Of a stretch of DNA of 62,338 bases, positions 36,490-45,372 are shown in pieces. The position numbers were made by a program, and so were the translations under genes. Source of the stretch: an uncultured Arachnia sp. (GTDB lineage Bacteria > Actinomycetota > Actinomycetes > Propionibacteriales > Propionibacteriaceae); NCBI GenBank assembly GCA_947493705.1, contig CANLSH010000020.1, forward strand, positions 1 through 62,338. The letters run 5' to 3'. Below the pieces are notes generated by a model. That model had not been told where the DNA came from. It made no database searches and saw nothing but the letters and a program-made list of their open reading frames with translations. The stretch's first letter is position 1. Each line of letters starts with the position of its first letter.

Positions 36490-37389
36490 TCACCAGCTCC
36501 AGGACGTGGCCACCTTACCCGCAACCTGCGCGAGCTGAGCCGGGACGGCTTCGTCAGCGCCGATCCCCTCGAGGATCGCGTGGGCGGACTCGATGCCCGC
36601 GACTCGGAGCTCTCGCGCCGAGACGTAATTCCGTCCGACAATCGCTATGACAGGCCGGCTCGCCTCGGTGCCCAAGCGGGCGACCTCCTTGACCACGTCC
36701 CCACCCACTGCATGAAAATCCAGAATGTGGCTGCCCGTGACCAGAAGATCCGCCCTGGCGACGCTCGACTCCATGTCGAAGCTCTGGATCAGAGCCTCAA
36801 TCCCGGAAAGCACCCGGCCACCGAGGGACAAGATGATTGCACCGACGCCGTCTGCAGCTCCGCTACCCGGGGTGGCGTCATCGACGCCCACCGATGCGAG
36901 CCACTGCGCCACCGCATCGTTGGAGGCGAGTGTCTGGGCAAGATCCAGACCCTCCTCGCGTCCGCGTTCCGCAAGCCTGCCGGAGAGACCGGTCAGCGTC
37001 GTCGTTTGCTCCCCGGTTTTCACGATGGCCACGATGTCTCGCTGATTCAGTCCAGCGGCCATCTCATCCAGGTCCGAACGCCTGACAGCGGTCAATTCAC
37101 TCCAGGCTGGTGACTCTAGGGCGGTGAGATCCACCCAGAGGGTGGAGCGCTCGCCGGGATTTTTCACCGGACGAGAAAGAACTTCCAGCGTTTCAGAGAG
37201 GCTGCGTGGTTCTGTCACGACGTCGACTGGTTCCAGCTGGGCCACGGCGTCTGCGAATGCTGCACCCCCGTCGGCCAGGGGGATCACCGCCACCTGCGCA
37301 CCGGTTTCCGCAAATGCCGTCGCGATGACTTCCGAGGCACCGCGGGGGTCAAGTCCCGCCATGGCATCAGCAGCGACGAGGACCCTCAA
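36490..37389 (-). CDS. Glycerate kinase family protein with degenerate active site
   Basis: A 299-aa member of the glycerate kinase (type I) fold, recognised by MRVLVAADAMAGL, VIPLADGGAAF, PGSGAADGVGAIILSLGG and ADLLVTG. Key residues differ from active GlxK/GarK: the usual DSFKG reads DAMAG, DGGEG reads DGGAA, TGEGxxDxQ reads TGSHILDFH, and the following GK reads GD. Catalysis is therefore doubtful; a regulatory or altered-substrate role is possible. The actinobacterial relatives beside erpA are also divergent, as I recall. The TTG start overlaps the pspAA stop (TTGA), tying it to the psp genes. Confidence 0.75.
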   Translation of the reverse strand: MRVLVAADAMAGLDPRGASEVIATAFAETGAQVAVIPLADGGAAFADAVAQLEPVDVVTEPRSLSETLEVLSRPVKNPGERSTLWVDLTALESPAWSELTAVRRSDLDEMAAGLNQRDIVAIVKTGEQTTTLTGLSGRLAERGREEGLDLAQTLASNDAVAQWLASVGVDDATPGSGAADGVGAIILSLGGRVLSGIEALIQSFDMESSVARADLLVTGSHILDFHAVGGDVVKEVARLGTEASRPVIAIVGRNYVSARELRVAGIESAHAILEGIGADEAVPAQLAQVAGKVATSWSW

Positions 37390-37703
37390 GAACGGATGTC
37401 CCCACCCTCATGCAGGTCGGGAATCAGCCCGTAGAACTCCTGCGTGGCGTCGAGCAGAGCGCGGACCTCTTCGACCGTGGCATCCACATCGGGTAGCACC
37501 AGGTCTGACTCGACGATCACATCATCCGGCACTGGAGTGCCAACACTCCTGACACCGGCCACCAGCTTCTCCAGGGCGACTCGGAGACCATCCTGGTCAC
37601 CGGATGCAACGGATTCCTCAACGGCCTCATCAACTTCGCCGAGGGAAACGAGCTCATCGGGTTCCATGGACCACTGTCCGAGTCCCATGATGCGGATGAT
37701 CAT
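37386..37703 (-). CDS. pspAA: PspA-associated protein PspAA
   Basis: A 105-aa acidic protein matching the PspAA family: N-terminal MIIRIMGLGQW, a central helix pair, and VPDDVIVESDLVLPDVDATV then GLIPD near the C-terminus. PspAA is encoded beside PspA in many Actinobacteria and Archaea and is thought to modulate the membrane-stress response. The start overlaps the pspA stop (ATGA), so the two are coupled. The downstream glycerate kinase-like gene overlaps it in turn. Confidence 0.88.
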   Translation of the reverse strand: MIIRIMGLGQWSMEPDELVSLGEVDEAVEESVASGDQDGLRVALEKLVAGVRSVGTPVPDDVIVESDLVLPDVDATVEEVRALLDATQEFYGLIPDLHEGGDIRS

Positions 37704-38488
37704 GCCTGGTCCTCCTTCTGTGTCGCGGCGGTGATGTCTGCGCTGGGGGCGTCAGGGGCATCGATCTGTGCGGTGGGACCAGCCCCGCCGGTGAGCTGGG
37801 AACGCATGGCTGCAAGTTCGTTCTCCACCGATGAATCGGAGGCGAGTGCGTCAAGTTCCCGGGTGATGTCGTCCTTGGCGTATCCCGTCGGGTCGTCGAG
37901 GGCGCCGGAAGCGAGCAGCTCATCCACCGCTCCGGCGCGAGCCTGCAGCTGCAGTGTCTTGTCCTCAGCGCGCTGGACGGCGAGACCCACGTCGCCCATC
38001 TCTTCAGAAATCCCTGAGAACGCCTCATTGATGCGCGTCTGTGCCTCCGCGGCCGAGTATGTGGCCTTGATGGTCTCCTTACGCGTACGGAAGGCATCCA
38101 CCTTGGCCTGGAGACGGGTGCTGGCTCGAACCAGCTTCTCCTCCTCCCCCTGCAGTTGCGCATGCTGGGTCTGGAGATCTCCCAGCTGCTGCTGCAGGCC
38201 CGCCTTGCGGGTCAGCGCCTCCCGTGCCAGATCCTCGCGGTTGGCCTCCAGAGCACGCTGCGCAGCAGTTTGCAGTTTTTCCATCTCGCCATTCATCTGC
38301 TGTGCCTGCAGTTCCACCCGCTTTCGGCTGGTGGCAACGTCTGCAACCCCCCTGCGCACTTTCCTCAGGAGGTCCAGCTGACGTTCATAGGAGTAGTCAA
38401 GCGTCTCCCTGGGGTCTTCGTACTTGTCAAGAGCTTTGTTCGCCTTGGTCTTGAACATCAGGGCGATCCGCTCGAAAATGCCTGCCAC
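37700..38488 (-). CDS. pspA: PspA/IM30 (Vipp1) family membrane-remodelling protein
   Basis: A 262-aa protein that is almost entirely helical coiled coil. The N-terminus MAGIFERIALMFKTKANKAL is the amphipathic membrane-binding helix of the family, followed by long heptad-rich helices. ESCRT-III-like PspA polymerises on damaged membranes and limits proton leakage, a sensible partner for a window rich in respiratory genes. The C-terminal 40 residues are Ala/Thr/Pro rich. First gene of pspA / pspAA / glycerate kinase-like; divergent from the DUF3043 gene. Confidence 0.93.
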   Translation of the reverse strand: MAGIFERIALMFKTKANKALDKYEDPRETLDYSYERQLDLLRKVRRGVADVATSRKRVELQAQQMNGEMEKLQTAAQRALEANREDLAREALTRKAGLQQQLGDLQTQHAQLQGEEEKLVRASTRLQAKVDAFRTRKETIKATYSAAEAQTRINEAFSGISEEMGDVGLAVQRAEDKTLQLQARAGAVDELLASGALDDPTGYAKDDITRELDALASDSSVENELAAMRSQLTGGAGPTAQIDAPDAPSADITAATQKEDQA

Positions 38489-38593
38489 GAGTCAGTCCTT
38501 CCACAGCTTTTACCGGTGAATCACCACGTTACCCGGTATGGGCCCGCACGGGGGCTGCGATGACCCTGATGGAACCCTGATCGTGGGCGCTGG

Positions 38594-38621
38594 TTTACAC
38601 TGGCAGTGCACCACGCACAAT
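38594..38621 (+). promoter_or_regulatory. Candidate sigma-A-type promoter of the DUF3043 gene
   Basis: TTTACA (38594-38599) and CACAAT (38616-38621) are separated by 16 bp, close to the housekeeping -35/-10 pattern. They lie 69 bp upstream of the GTG at 38690, within the divergent pspA/DUF3043 region. Only the sequence match supports this. Confidence 0.4.
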
Positions 38622-38689
38622 GTGGCCTGCGGTTTCGCAGGCATGATCCGTTCGCTCGACCGCGAACAACTAGATCTCTGGAGGACCCG

Positions 38690-39388
38690 GTGGGACTGTT
38701 CCGCCCCTACGAGCGCAAGGCACCTGAGACTGCGGAGCCGACGCAGGCGCAGGAGAGCGCCTCCGGTGGTGGCCGCATCTCCTCCCTCACTCCGAAGGGC
38801 GAGAAGCGTGCCACGTCGCGGCAGAGCGACGGCAAACCGACCACCACGCCTGTCCCCGTCGGAACCAACACCGGCAGCACGCGGGTGGTGACACGGACAC
38901 CACAGAAGAAGCAGGGTGCCACGCCGACGCGCAAACAGGCAGAGGCTGAACGAATGCAACGCCTGCACCCCAATCTGAGCAAGGCCGAACAGCGCCGGGC
39001 GAACCGTGACTCCCGGTACAAGGCGCGCGTCGACACGTGGGACAAGGTGGAAAGCTCCCCGGAGCGGACACTGCTGCGCGACTACGTTGATGTGCGATGG
39101 ACCGTCACGGAGTTCTTGTTGCCCGTCATGCTGCTCCTGATGGCCAGCGTGGTGGCGACCAGCGCATGGCCCGCTATCAGCTTCTACATCGGCACGGGGC
39201 TGTGGCTCATGCTGGGACTCTCCATCATCAACACGGCAATCATGTGGAACGGCTTCAAGAAGGTTCTCGCAGTGAGGGTTCCCGACGCACCGAAGCGTGG
39301 CCTGCTCATGTACATGTTCAACCGGGCCCTCATGATCCGCCGATTCCGTCGACCCGGACCACGAGTGAAGCGAGGAGACTCCATCTGA
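38690..39388 (+). CDS. DUF3043 membrane protein
   Basis: A 232-aa protein with a long disordered N-terminus (about 1-110, rich in Thr/Lys/Arg), the conserved motif KKQGATPTRKQAEAERMQRL, then KAEQRRANRDSR and LLRDYVDVRWTVTEFLLPV, and two transmembrane helices at about 140-185. This layout is the DUF3043 family of Actinobacteria (function unknown), next to the glycerate kinase gene in mycobacteria as well. GTG at 38690 follows GGAGG by five bases, which decides the start. Stop and next start share one base (TGATG). Confidence 0.88.
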   Translation: MGLFRPYERKAPETAEPTQAQESASGGGRISSLTPKGEKRATSRQSDGKPTTTPVPVGTNTGSTRVVTRTPQKKQGATPTRKQAEAERMQRLHPNLSKAEQRRANRDSRYKARVDTWDKVESSPERTLLRDYVDVRWTVTEFLLPVMLLLMASVVATSAWPAISFYIGTGLWLMLGLSIINTAIMWNGFKKVLAVRVPDAPKRGLLMYMFNRALMIRRFRRPGPRVKRGDSI

Positions 39389-39594
39389 TGTCCTACTGCT
39401 GGAAACCCGGAACCGGCTCCTACTCCATGGAGACTCTGCAGGGACGAGACCTGCTGCCGCGATTCGACGAGCAGACCCAGGCTGAGGAGTGGTTGTCACT
39501 CTTCTACAGTGATCTGCAGGAATGTGGAGTGGGGGACGTCACCCTGTATGAGGAGGATCGACACGTCTACGGGCCGATGTCGCTGGAGAGCTGA
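39388..39594 (+). CDS. Small acidic conserved hypothetical protein
   Basis: A 68-aa protein opening MSYCWKPGTGSYSMETL and ending with a Glu/Tyr-rich segment. Its ATG overlaps the DUF3043 stop by one base (TGATG), so translation is coupled. The central FDEQTQAEEWLSLFYSDL looks like an amphipathic helix. I do not recognise a defined domain. G/C third-position bias and tight spacing support it as real. Its last 28 bases overlap the convergent small membrane protein gene. Confidence 0.7.
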   Translation: MSYCWKPGTGSYSMETLQGRDLLPRFDEQTQAEEWLSLFYSDLQECGVGDVTLYEEDRHVYGPMSLES

Positions 39595-39923
39595 GGGCCC
39601 TCCACCTGCCGGTGTTTCTCAGATCTCACGGCAACGAAGACTCCGAAGCCTGCGGCGGCCAGACCGAGCACCACCACCACCGGCGCAGACTGGCGGGCAT
39701 CAGCGATCCGTTCCTCGTAGGTTTGTGTCCGGTCCGTACCCGTGGATGTGTAGCTGGAGTAGCTGCAAACATCTCCGGGGCCCATCCCCACACCGCGACA
39801 TTGCGTTGATGGCGCTATCCACGTGAGCACGCCTGACGCGGCCACAGCCAGGGCTGCCATCACGAAAGCCCACAACACCACGCGTCTCATCACGGCGGTA
39901 AACCTACCCTCGTCCGCAGCCAT
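39567..39923 (-). CDS. Small membrane protein, two helices
   Basis: A 118-aa protein with helices at about 13-35 (VVLWAFVMAALAVAASGVLT) and 84-104 (VVVVLGLAAAGFGVFVAV). The loop between them is polar and carries two cysteines (QCRGVGMGPGDVCSY), a likely extracytoplasmic disulfide. ATG at 39923 gives the first helix a basic N-terminus; an in-frame start at 40070 would run into the divergent aminopeptidase gene. Family not recognised. Confidence 0.6.
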   Translation of the reverse strand: MAADEGRFTAVMRRVVLWAFVMAALAVAASGVLTWIAPSTQCRGVGMGPGDVCSYSSYTSTGTDRTQTYEERIADARQSAPVVVVLGLAAAGFGVFVAVRSEKHRQVEGPQLSSDIGP

Positions 39924-39957
39924 CACCCAAGCCCCCCCAGATGGGTAGGGTGGTCCC

Positions 39958-41454
39958 GTGACTCGAAAAAACGCCAGCCTCAGCCTCTCTAAAACCATTG
40001 ACCGTGACGCGGACGTCGTCATCCTCGGCCTCACCGCCGTGGGCGGCCAACCCACCCTGGTGGGTGCCATCGGAGACCTTGAGAAGTCCTATCACAAGGC
40101 CTACAGCACGCCGTTGCGCACGCTGGCCCTCACCCATGGAGCGAGCACTACGCTGGAAACAGCTGTCGTTCTCCCCCCGACCTCAGTCCGGGTGGTGGTC
40201 GTGGGACTCGGGGACGCCGATGTCACGGCGGAACAACTGCGACGCGCAGTCGGAGCTGCCGTGCGCACGGCGATGCAGCTACCCGGCGCAGAGGGGCTGA
40301 AGGTGGCGGTGTCCCTGGAACTCGCCGCCCCTGATCTCATCCGTGCAGCAGCTGAGGGCGCGCTGCTGGGCGCCTACGAGCCGGAGGTGTTCACCTCCAA
40401 GCAGGACAAGCCGAAGGTTTCAACCGTCGATGTTGTGGCCGCCGGACGTGGCGACGCCCGCGAAGCAATCGACGAGGCTCGCGTGGTGGCAGAAGCTGTC
40501 TGCCAAGCACGCGACTGGACAAACACTCCTCCCAACCTCCTGACGCCGGCACTTTTTGCCGAAGCGGCCAAGCACAGTCTGCGTGATCAGCGCGTGAGTA
40601 TCGACGTGCTTGATGAGAAGGCACTGGAGAAAGGGGGGTATGGGGGCATCCTCGCCGTCGGTGGTGGGTCGGCCAACCGTCCACGCCTGGTGCGCATGCA
40701 GTACGCCCCCCGCGGTGCCACCTTCCATCTCGCTCTGGTGGGCAAGGGCATCACCTTTGATTCTGGTGGTCTTGACATCAAACCAGCAGGCCAGATGGCT
40801 GGCATGAAGTACGACATGTCCGGTGCGGCCGCCGTCATCGCTGCCATGCAGGCCATCGCGGGGCTGGGCCTCAAGATCAAGGTCACGGCCTACGCTGCCA
40901 TGGCCGAGAACATGCCCTCTGGTACGTCATATCGCTCCGGTGACGTCATGACAATGTTTGACGGCCAGACGGTGGAGAACTACAACACCGATGCTGAGGG
41001 TCGCCTGGTCATGGCAGATGCCATCGCTCGTGCCGCACTGGATGAACCGCAACTCATTGTTGACGTCGCCACCCTGACGGGGGCGTGCATGGTGGCCCTG
41101 GGCATGCGCGTGGGTGGACTCATGGCGAGTGATGATGTGACGGCCGACCGTCTGCTGGATGCGGCCGAGGCGGGTGGCGAGGAATTCTGGCAGCTTCCCA
41201 TCACCGAGGAGATCCGCTCCCAACTGGATTCGTCGGTTGCAGACATGCGCTCGGGCGGCAAGAACAGATTCGGCGGAGCGTTGGCAGCGGGCGCCTTCCT
41301 TCACCGTTTCGTCCCGGAGAAGATCGCGTGGGGGCATTTGGATATCGCCGGTCCTGCCAACAATGAGGACTCCGCGTTCGGATGCACCCCCAAGGGTGGC
41401 ACGGGCGTTGCTGTGCGGACCCTGGTGGCGCTGGCCCGACAACTGTCATCCTGA
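39958..41454 (+). CDS. pepA: Leucyl aminopeptidase (M17)
   Basis: A 498-aa M17 metallo-aminopeptidase. The C-terminal catalytic domain shows KGITFDSGGLDIKP (metal ligands and catalytic Lys), MKYDMSGAA, and NTDAEGRLVMADA, the hallmark motif with metal-binding Asp and Glu. The N-terminal domain (about 1-165) is divergent, as usual. It removes N-terminal residues during peptide turnover. GTG at 39958 is the annotated start, close to the divergent membrane protein gene. Neighbours match mycobacterial pepB near dlaT. Confidence 0.95.
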   Translation: MTRKNASLSLSKTIDRDADVVILGLTAVGGQPTLVGAIGDLEKSYHKAYSTPLRTLALTHGASTTLETAVVLPPTSVRVVVVGLGDADVTAEQLRRAVGAAVRTAMQLPGAEGLKVAVSLELAAPDLIRAAAEGALLGAYEPEVFTSKQDKPKVSTVDVVAAGRGDAREAIDEARVVAEAVCQARDWTNTPPNLLTPALFAEAAKHSLRDQRVSIDVLDEKALEKGGYGGILAVGGGSANRPRLVRMQYAPRGATFHLALVGKGITFDSGGLDIKPAGQMAGMKYDMSGAAAVIAAMQAIAGLGLKIKVTAYAAMAENMPSGTSYRSGDVMTMFDGQTVENYNTDAEGRLVMADAIARAALDEPQLIVDVATLTGACMVALGMRVGGLMASDDVTADRLLDAAEAGGEEFWQLPITEEIRSQLDSSVADMRSGGKNRFGGALAAGAFLHRFVPEKIAWGHLDIAGPANNEDSAFGCTPKGGTGVAVRTLVALARQLSS

Positions 41455-41482
41455 CGACGAGGGGCGTCAACAGGCCTGCCTG

Positions 41483-41800
41483 TCAGCCACGTCGACGCGC
41501 TCCGTATTCACGCATGCGACCGGGGTAGGGCACCACGCCAGCGTCGTAGGCAGGGATGTCATGCCCAGCTGCGAATTCGTAACCGTAATCGATCGATGGG
41601 ATTGCGCGGCGCGTCGATTCCCCACTGGCAGCGACGAGCAGAATGGAAGGCTTGTTGAAGCTGGTGGGCTGTTCGAGCCATGCCTCCACCCCCCGTCGGG
41701 TGCCCACGAACCCCGAGAGATGGTCCCGGGTGACATCCGGGACCTCGCGCGCATCGCGGGCAACCTGTGCTTGCCGCTTCTTTCTACTGAACCAACCCAC
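41483..41800 (-). CDS. Conserved hypothetical protein next to lpd
   Basis: A 105-aa basic-then-acidic protein starting VGWFSRKKRQAQ. The conserved-looking core is GFVGTRRGVEAWLEQPTSF followed by SILLVAASGESTRRAIP and PAYDAGVVPYPGRMREY. I recall similar actinobacterial proteins of unknown function in this neighbourhood (TRRGVEA... and YPxRMR motifs). GTG at 41800 follows TTGGGGC; the longer in-frame extension upstream lacks this conservation and would overlap the lpd promoter. It is convergent with pepA and divergent from lpd. Confidence 0.7.
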   Translation of the reverse strand: MGWFSRKKRQAQVARDAREVPDVTRDHLSGFVGTRRGVEAWLEQPTSFNKPSILLVAASGESTRRAIPSIDYGYEFAAGHDIPAYDAGVVPYPGRMREYGARRRG

Positions 41801-41906
41801 GCCCCAAGTATGCCGTGACTGACAACCATGCGCGCAGACGGGTCCGGCACGGCTCCACGCGAACTCGGCGAGCGTCGGCGCATCCGGCGTGGAAGACTGG
41901 TGGACC

Positions 41907-43310
41907 ATGAGTGATCAATACGATGTTGCCATCCTCGGAGCGGGCTCCGCCGGTTACGCCTGTGCTCTGCGCTCCGCTCAGTTGGGATTGTCCGTCGCGC
42001 TCGTGGACGAGGGCCCGTTGGGTGGCACCTGTCTGCACCGGGGGTGCATTCCCACCAAGAGTTGGCTCCACGCGGCCAAGGCGCGCCAGGCGGTGATTTC
42101 GGCACCCGCATTCGGTATTGGGGCTGAACTGGGAGAGGTGGACGCGCGCGCCATCCAGGATTACGCCACCACAGTCGTGGCGCAATTGCACAAAGGCCTC
42201 TCCGGCCTCATAGCCTCTCGCGGCATCGAAGTCATCAACGCTCGCGGGGCCCTGTCCTCTGATCAGCGGGGCCCGGGCATCGATGTGGACGGGTCGGTTC
42301 TCCGGGCGCGCGCCGTCGTCGTCGCCACGGGGGCTGAGCCCATCACCTTGGGGCTGGCCGTGGACGGTATACGCATCCTCGACAGCTGGCAGGCGCTGCA
42401 ACTCACGACACTGCCGGAGCGCGCCGTCATCGTCGGCGGCGGTGTCATCGGCGTCGAGTTCGCCTCCATGTGGAACGACCTCGGGGTACAGGTCACGCTC
42501 GTCGAGGCAACCGCCTCGCTTCTTCCCACCGAGGAGCCGGATCTCTCCAAAGTTATTCTTTCCGAGCTCCGGAAACGGGGCGTCGAGATACAGCTCTCCA
42601 CATCCATTTCCTCAGCGCGCGCCACCGACGACGGGGTGCGCATTGATCTGAACAATGATGTGATCGAGGCCGATGTAGTGCTGGTCGCTGCGGGGCGGCG
42701 CCCCATGCTCGAAGGTATTGGGCTGGAGGATACCGGGGTGGAGAGAGCCGGCACCCACATCGCGGTGGACGACGTACTCCACACGACTGCCCGAGGTGTC
42801 TATGCGGCAGGCGATGTGGTGGCGGGTCCGCAACTGGCACACCGAGGATACGCCCACGGGCTGTTCCTCGGAGAACACATCGCACAGTTGCAGGGCAAGC
42901 ACTCGCAGCGCCCCGTCCTGGGGGCGGACAGCAGCATTGCTCGCATCACCTACTCACACCCACAGCTGGCCTCCGTCGGGTTGACCACGGAACAGGCTCG
43001 CGCCGAGGGAGAGATTGAGGTGGCTGATTACCCATTGCGTGGCAACGGACGGGCACTGATGTCGCGAACCCCCGGAGAACGCGAGACCGGGTTGGTGAGG
43101 GTCATTCGTCGCTCTGGGGGCGAGATCGTGGGCGTGCACGTTGTGGGAGATGATGTCTCAGAGCTCATAGCCGAGGGCGCACTCCTGGTGGGCTGGGGGG
43201 CGACCCCTGAGGATTTGCGCGACATCATCCATCCCCATCCAACTCTGTCTGAGGCTCTCGCCGAGGCGAACTTGTCATTGGCCGGCAGTCCCCTGCACAT
43301 GCGCTCCTGA
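41907..43310 (+). CDS. lpd: Dihydrolipoamide dehydrogenase (E3)
   Basis: A 467-aa flavoprotein disulfide reductase. FAD-binding GAGSAGYACA at the N-terminus, redox disulfide GGTCLHRGCIPTK, NAD-binding GGGVIGVEFASMW, a second FAD motif YAAGDVV, and the C-terminal His-Glu dyad region IHPHPTLSEAL are all present. It reoxidises dihydrolipoamide of the 2-oxo acid dehydrogenase complexes, whose E2 gene follows 59 bases downstream. ATG at 41907 is used. Confidence 0.95.
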   Translation: MSDQYDVAILGAGSAGYACALRSAQLGLSVALVDEGPLGGTCLHRGCIPTKSWLHAAKARQAVISAPAFGIGAELGEVDARAIQDYATTVVAQLHKGLSGLIASRGIEVINARGALSSDQRGPGIDVDGSVLRARAVVVATGAEPITLGLAVDGIRILDSWQALQLTTLPERAVIVGGGVIGVEFASMWNDLGVQVTLVEATASLLPTEEPDLSKVILSELRKRGVEIQLSTSISSARATDDGVRIDLNNDVIEADVVLVAAGRRPMLEGIGLEDTGVERAGTHIAVDDVLHTTARGVYAAGDVVAGPQLAHRGYAHGLFLGEHIAQLQGKHSQRPVLGADSSIARITYSHPQLASVGLTTEQARAEGEIEVADYPLRGNGRALMSRTPGERETGLVRVIRRSGGEIVGVHVVGDDVSELIAEGALLVGWGATPEDLRDIIHPHPTLSEALAEANLSLAGSPLHMRS

Positions 43311-43369
43311 TGGGGGATAGAGTTGGCTGACAACATCTTAAAGATCCTCTTGAAGGAGCAATTTTCACC

Positions 43370-45253
43370 ATGTCAACTGAAGTTACCCTGCCGGCACTGG
43401 GCGAATCCGTCACCGAAGGAACCATCTCTCGATGGTTGAAGGCAGTTGGAGAGAGCATCGAGGTCGACGAACCCCTACTGGAGGTCTCGACCGACAAGGT
43501 TGACACCGAAATCCCGTCCCCCGTTGCCGGAACAGTGCTTGAGATCCGTTTCGAGGAGGACGACGTCGCCGAAGTGGGTGCCGTGCTAGCGGTGGTGGGC
43601 GATTCCGAGGAGTCCGATGGCTCGGATTCCTCCGATGACCCTGAGCCAGCACAGGAAGAGGCGGAATCCGAGGAGGCAGGAGCGGAAGAGGCAGAAGCGC
43701 AGGAAGTGGCCGAGGAGGCCACCGAGGACGCTGCCGACGAGGCACGCTCCAACGCCGCTGATGAAGCACAGGGTGAGACCGCACCCACCTCCGGTGGAGG
43801 TTCCGCCTCCGGCACCGAGGTGACACTGCCCGCCCTGGGTGAATCCGTGACCGAGGGCACCGTGTCCCGCTGGCTCAAGGAGGTTGGTGAGAGCATCGAG
43901 GTGGATGAGCCTCTGCTCGAGGTCTCCACGGACAAGGTGGACACCGAGATCCCCTCCCCCGTCGCAGGAACTCTCCTGGAAGTCCGTTTTGCAGAGGATG
44001 ACGTGGCAGAGGTGGGTGCCGTACTGGCAATCGTCGGGGACAGCGACGCTGCCCCCGAGGAGGACGCACCTGAAGAGCCCGCCCAGACGGAGAAGGAAGC
44101 AAAGTCTGATCCCACCACGCAGGCCGGAACTGATACCGACGATGTGGAGCCCGACAAGGCGGCTCCCGCCGAGGTGGAGGATGAGTCCGCCAAGGAGCAG
44201 CCAGTGAGGGAGAAGCCGGCCGAGAAGCAGGCTTCCAAGCAGTCCGAGGACCAGTCCTCCGCTGTCCAGGCAGCGGTTGCACGTCGGGCTTCCGAAGCCG
44301 AAGGTGATGGCACCTACGTCACACCGTTGGTGCGCAAGTTGGCGCGTGAACACGACATTGATCTGTCGTCGTTGAGCGGAACAGGCGTTGGCGGTCGTAT
44401 CCGCAAGCAGGACGTCCTGACAGCTGCCGAAGAGGCCAAGAAGAAGGCAGCGGAGAAGCCGGAGGCCGAAGCCGCTCCGGAGTCGTCGGAGAAGGAAACC
44501 GGCAAGCCAGCACCCACAGCCTCGAGCGAGGTGCGCGGCACCACCGAGAAGATGACCCGCCTCCGCAAGACGATCGCGAACCGGATGGTCCAGTCGCTGC
44601 AGGTCTCTGCGCAACTGACTGCGACGGTGGAGGTGGATGTGACGGCCATCAGTCGTATCCGTGCAGTGGCGAAGGACGATTTCAAGAAGCGCGAGGGCGC
44701 TTCACTGTCCTACCTGCCCTTCATCACGAAAGCCACCATAGAGGCGCTCAAGGCGTTCCCGGTGATCAATGCCCGCATCGATACGGAGGCAGGCACTGTC
44801 ACCTACGCCGATGGGGAGCACATCGGTATCGCGGTCGACACCGAGAAGGGCCTGCTGGTACCCGTCATCAAGGATGCCGGGGATCTCAACCTTGCCGGCC
44901 TTGCGAAGAAGATCGGCGACCTCGCCGCCCGGACGCGCGCCAGTAAGGTGGGGCCGGACGAGCTCTCGGGCAGCACGTTCACCATCACGAACTACGGCTC
45001 CGCTGGAACACTGTTCGACACACCCATCATCAACCAGCCCGAGGTCGCAATCCTCGGCACCGGTGCGCTCGTGAAGCGTCCCGTGGTTGTGAAGGACCAA
45101 TTTGGATCCGAGTCCATCGCGATCCGCGACATGATGTATCTCTCGATGAGCTACGACCACCGCCTCGTCGATGGTGCACTGGCAGCCCGGTTCCTCAGCA
45201 CACTGAAGGCTCGCCTCGAAGAGGGTGACTTCGGCGGAGAACTTGGTCTCTGA
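43370..45253 (+). CDS. sucB: 2-oxo acid dehydrogenase E2 component with two lipoyl domains
   Basis: A 627-aa dihydrolipoamide acyltransferase. Two nearly identical lipoyl domains carry the lipoyl-lysine in STDKVDTEIPSP (Lys43 and Lys189), joined by very acidic Glu/Ala linkers. A peripheral subunit-binding domain starts near 316 (YVTPLVRKLAREHDI), and the C-terminal catalytic domain contains SYDHRLVDGALAARF (His and Asp of the active site). AAGGAG precedes the ATG at 43370. Actinobacterial E2s of this type (DlaT) serve both pyruvate and oxoglutarate complexes, so the sucB name is one of two options. Confidence 0.92.
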   Translation: MSTEVTLPALGESVTEGTISRWLKAVGESIEVDEPLLEVSTDKVDTEIPSPVAGTVLEIRFEEDDVAEVGAVLAVVGDSEESDGSDSSDDPEPAQEEAESEEAGAEEAEAQEVAEEATEDAADEARSNAADEAQGETAPTSGGGSASGTEVTLPALGESVTEGTVSRWLKEVGESIEVDEPLLEVSTDKVDTEIPSPVAGTLLEVRFAEDDVAEVGAVLAIVGDSDAAPEEDAPEEPAQTEKEAKSDPTTQAGTDTDDVEPDKAAPAEVEDESAKEQPVREKPAEKQASKQSEDQSSAVQAAVARRASEAEGDGTYVTPLVRKLAREHDIDLSSLSGTGVGGRIRKQDVLTAAEEAKKKAAEKPEAEAAPESSEKETGKPAPTASSEVRGTTEKMTRLRKTIANRMVQSLQVSAQLTATVEVDVTAISRIRAVAKDDFKKREGASLSYLPFITKATIEALKAFPVINARIDTEAGTVTYADGEHIGIAVDTEKGLLVPVIKDAGDLNLAGLAKKIGDLAARTRASKVGPDELSGSTFTITNYGSAGTLFDTPIINQPEVAILGTGALVKRPVVVKDQFGSESIAIRDMMYLSMSYDHRLVDGALAARFLSTLKARLEEGDFGGELGL

Positions 45254-45270
45254 TCACCCACAACACCACC

Positions 45271-45310
45271 GAAAACGGCGGGCGCCAGGATCCCTGCGCC
45301 GGCCGTTTTC
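45271..45310. terminator. Terminator after E2 gene
   Basis: Arms 45271-45285 (GAAAACGGCGGGCGC) and 45296-45310 form a 15-bp stem with one mismatch. The right arm ends in TTTTC, giving an intrinsic-type terminator 18 bases after the E2 stop. A smaller hairpin (AGGTGCT/AGCACCT, 45342-45363) follows, just past the end of rarD. Confidence 0.8.
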
Positions 45311-45372
45311 GTCATTCACGCTTCTTGTGTAGGTGTTTGACAGGTGCTGGTAGTCAAGCACCTTTCAAACCG

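Noticed and set aside
45133..45140. GATGTATC inside the E2 gene as a further sigma-regulon site
   Set aside because: Encodes conserved catalytic-domain residues and lacks the second box.
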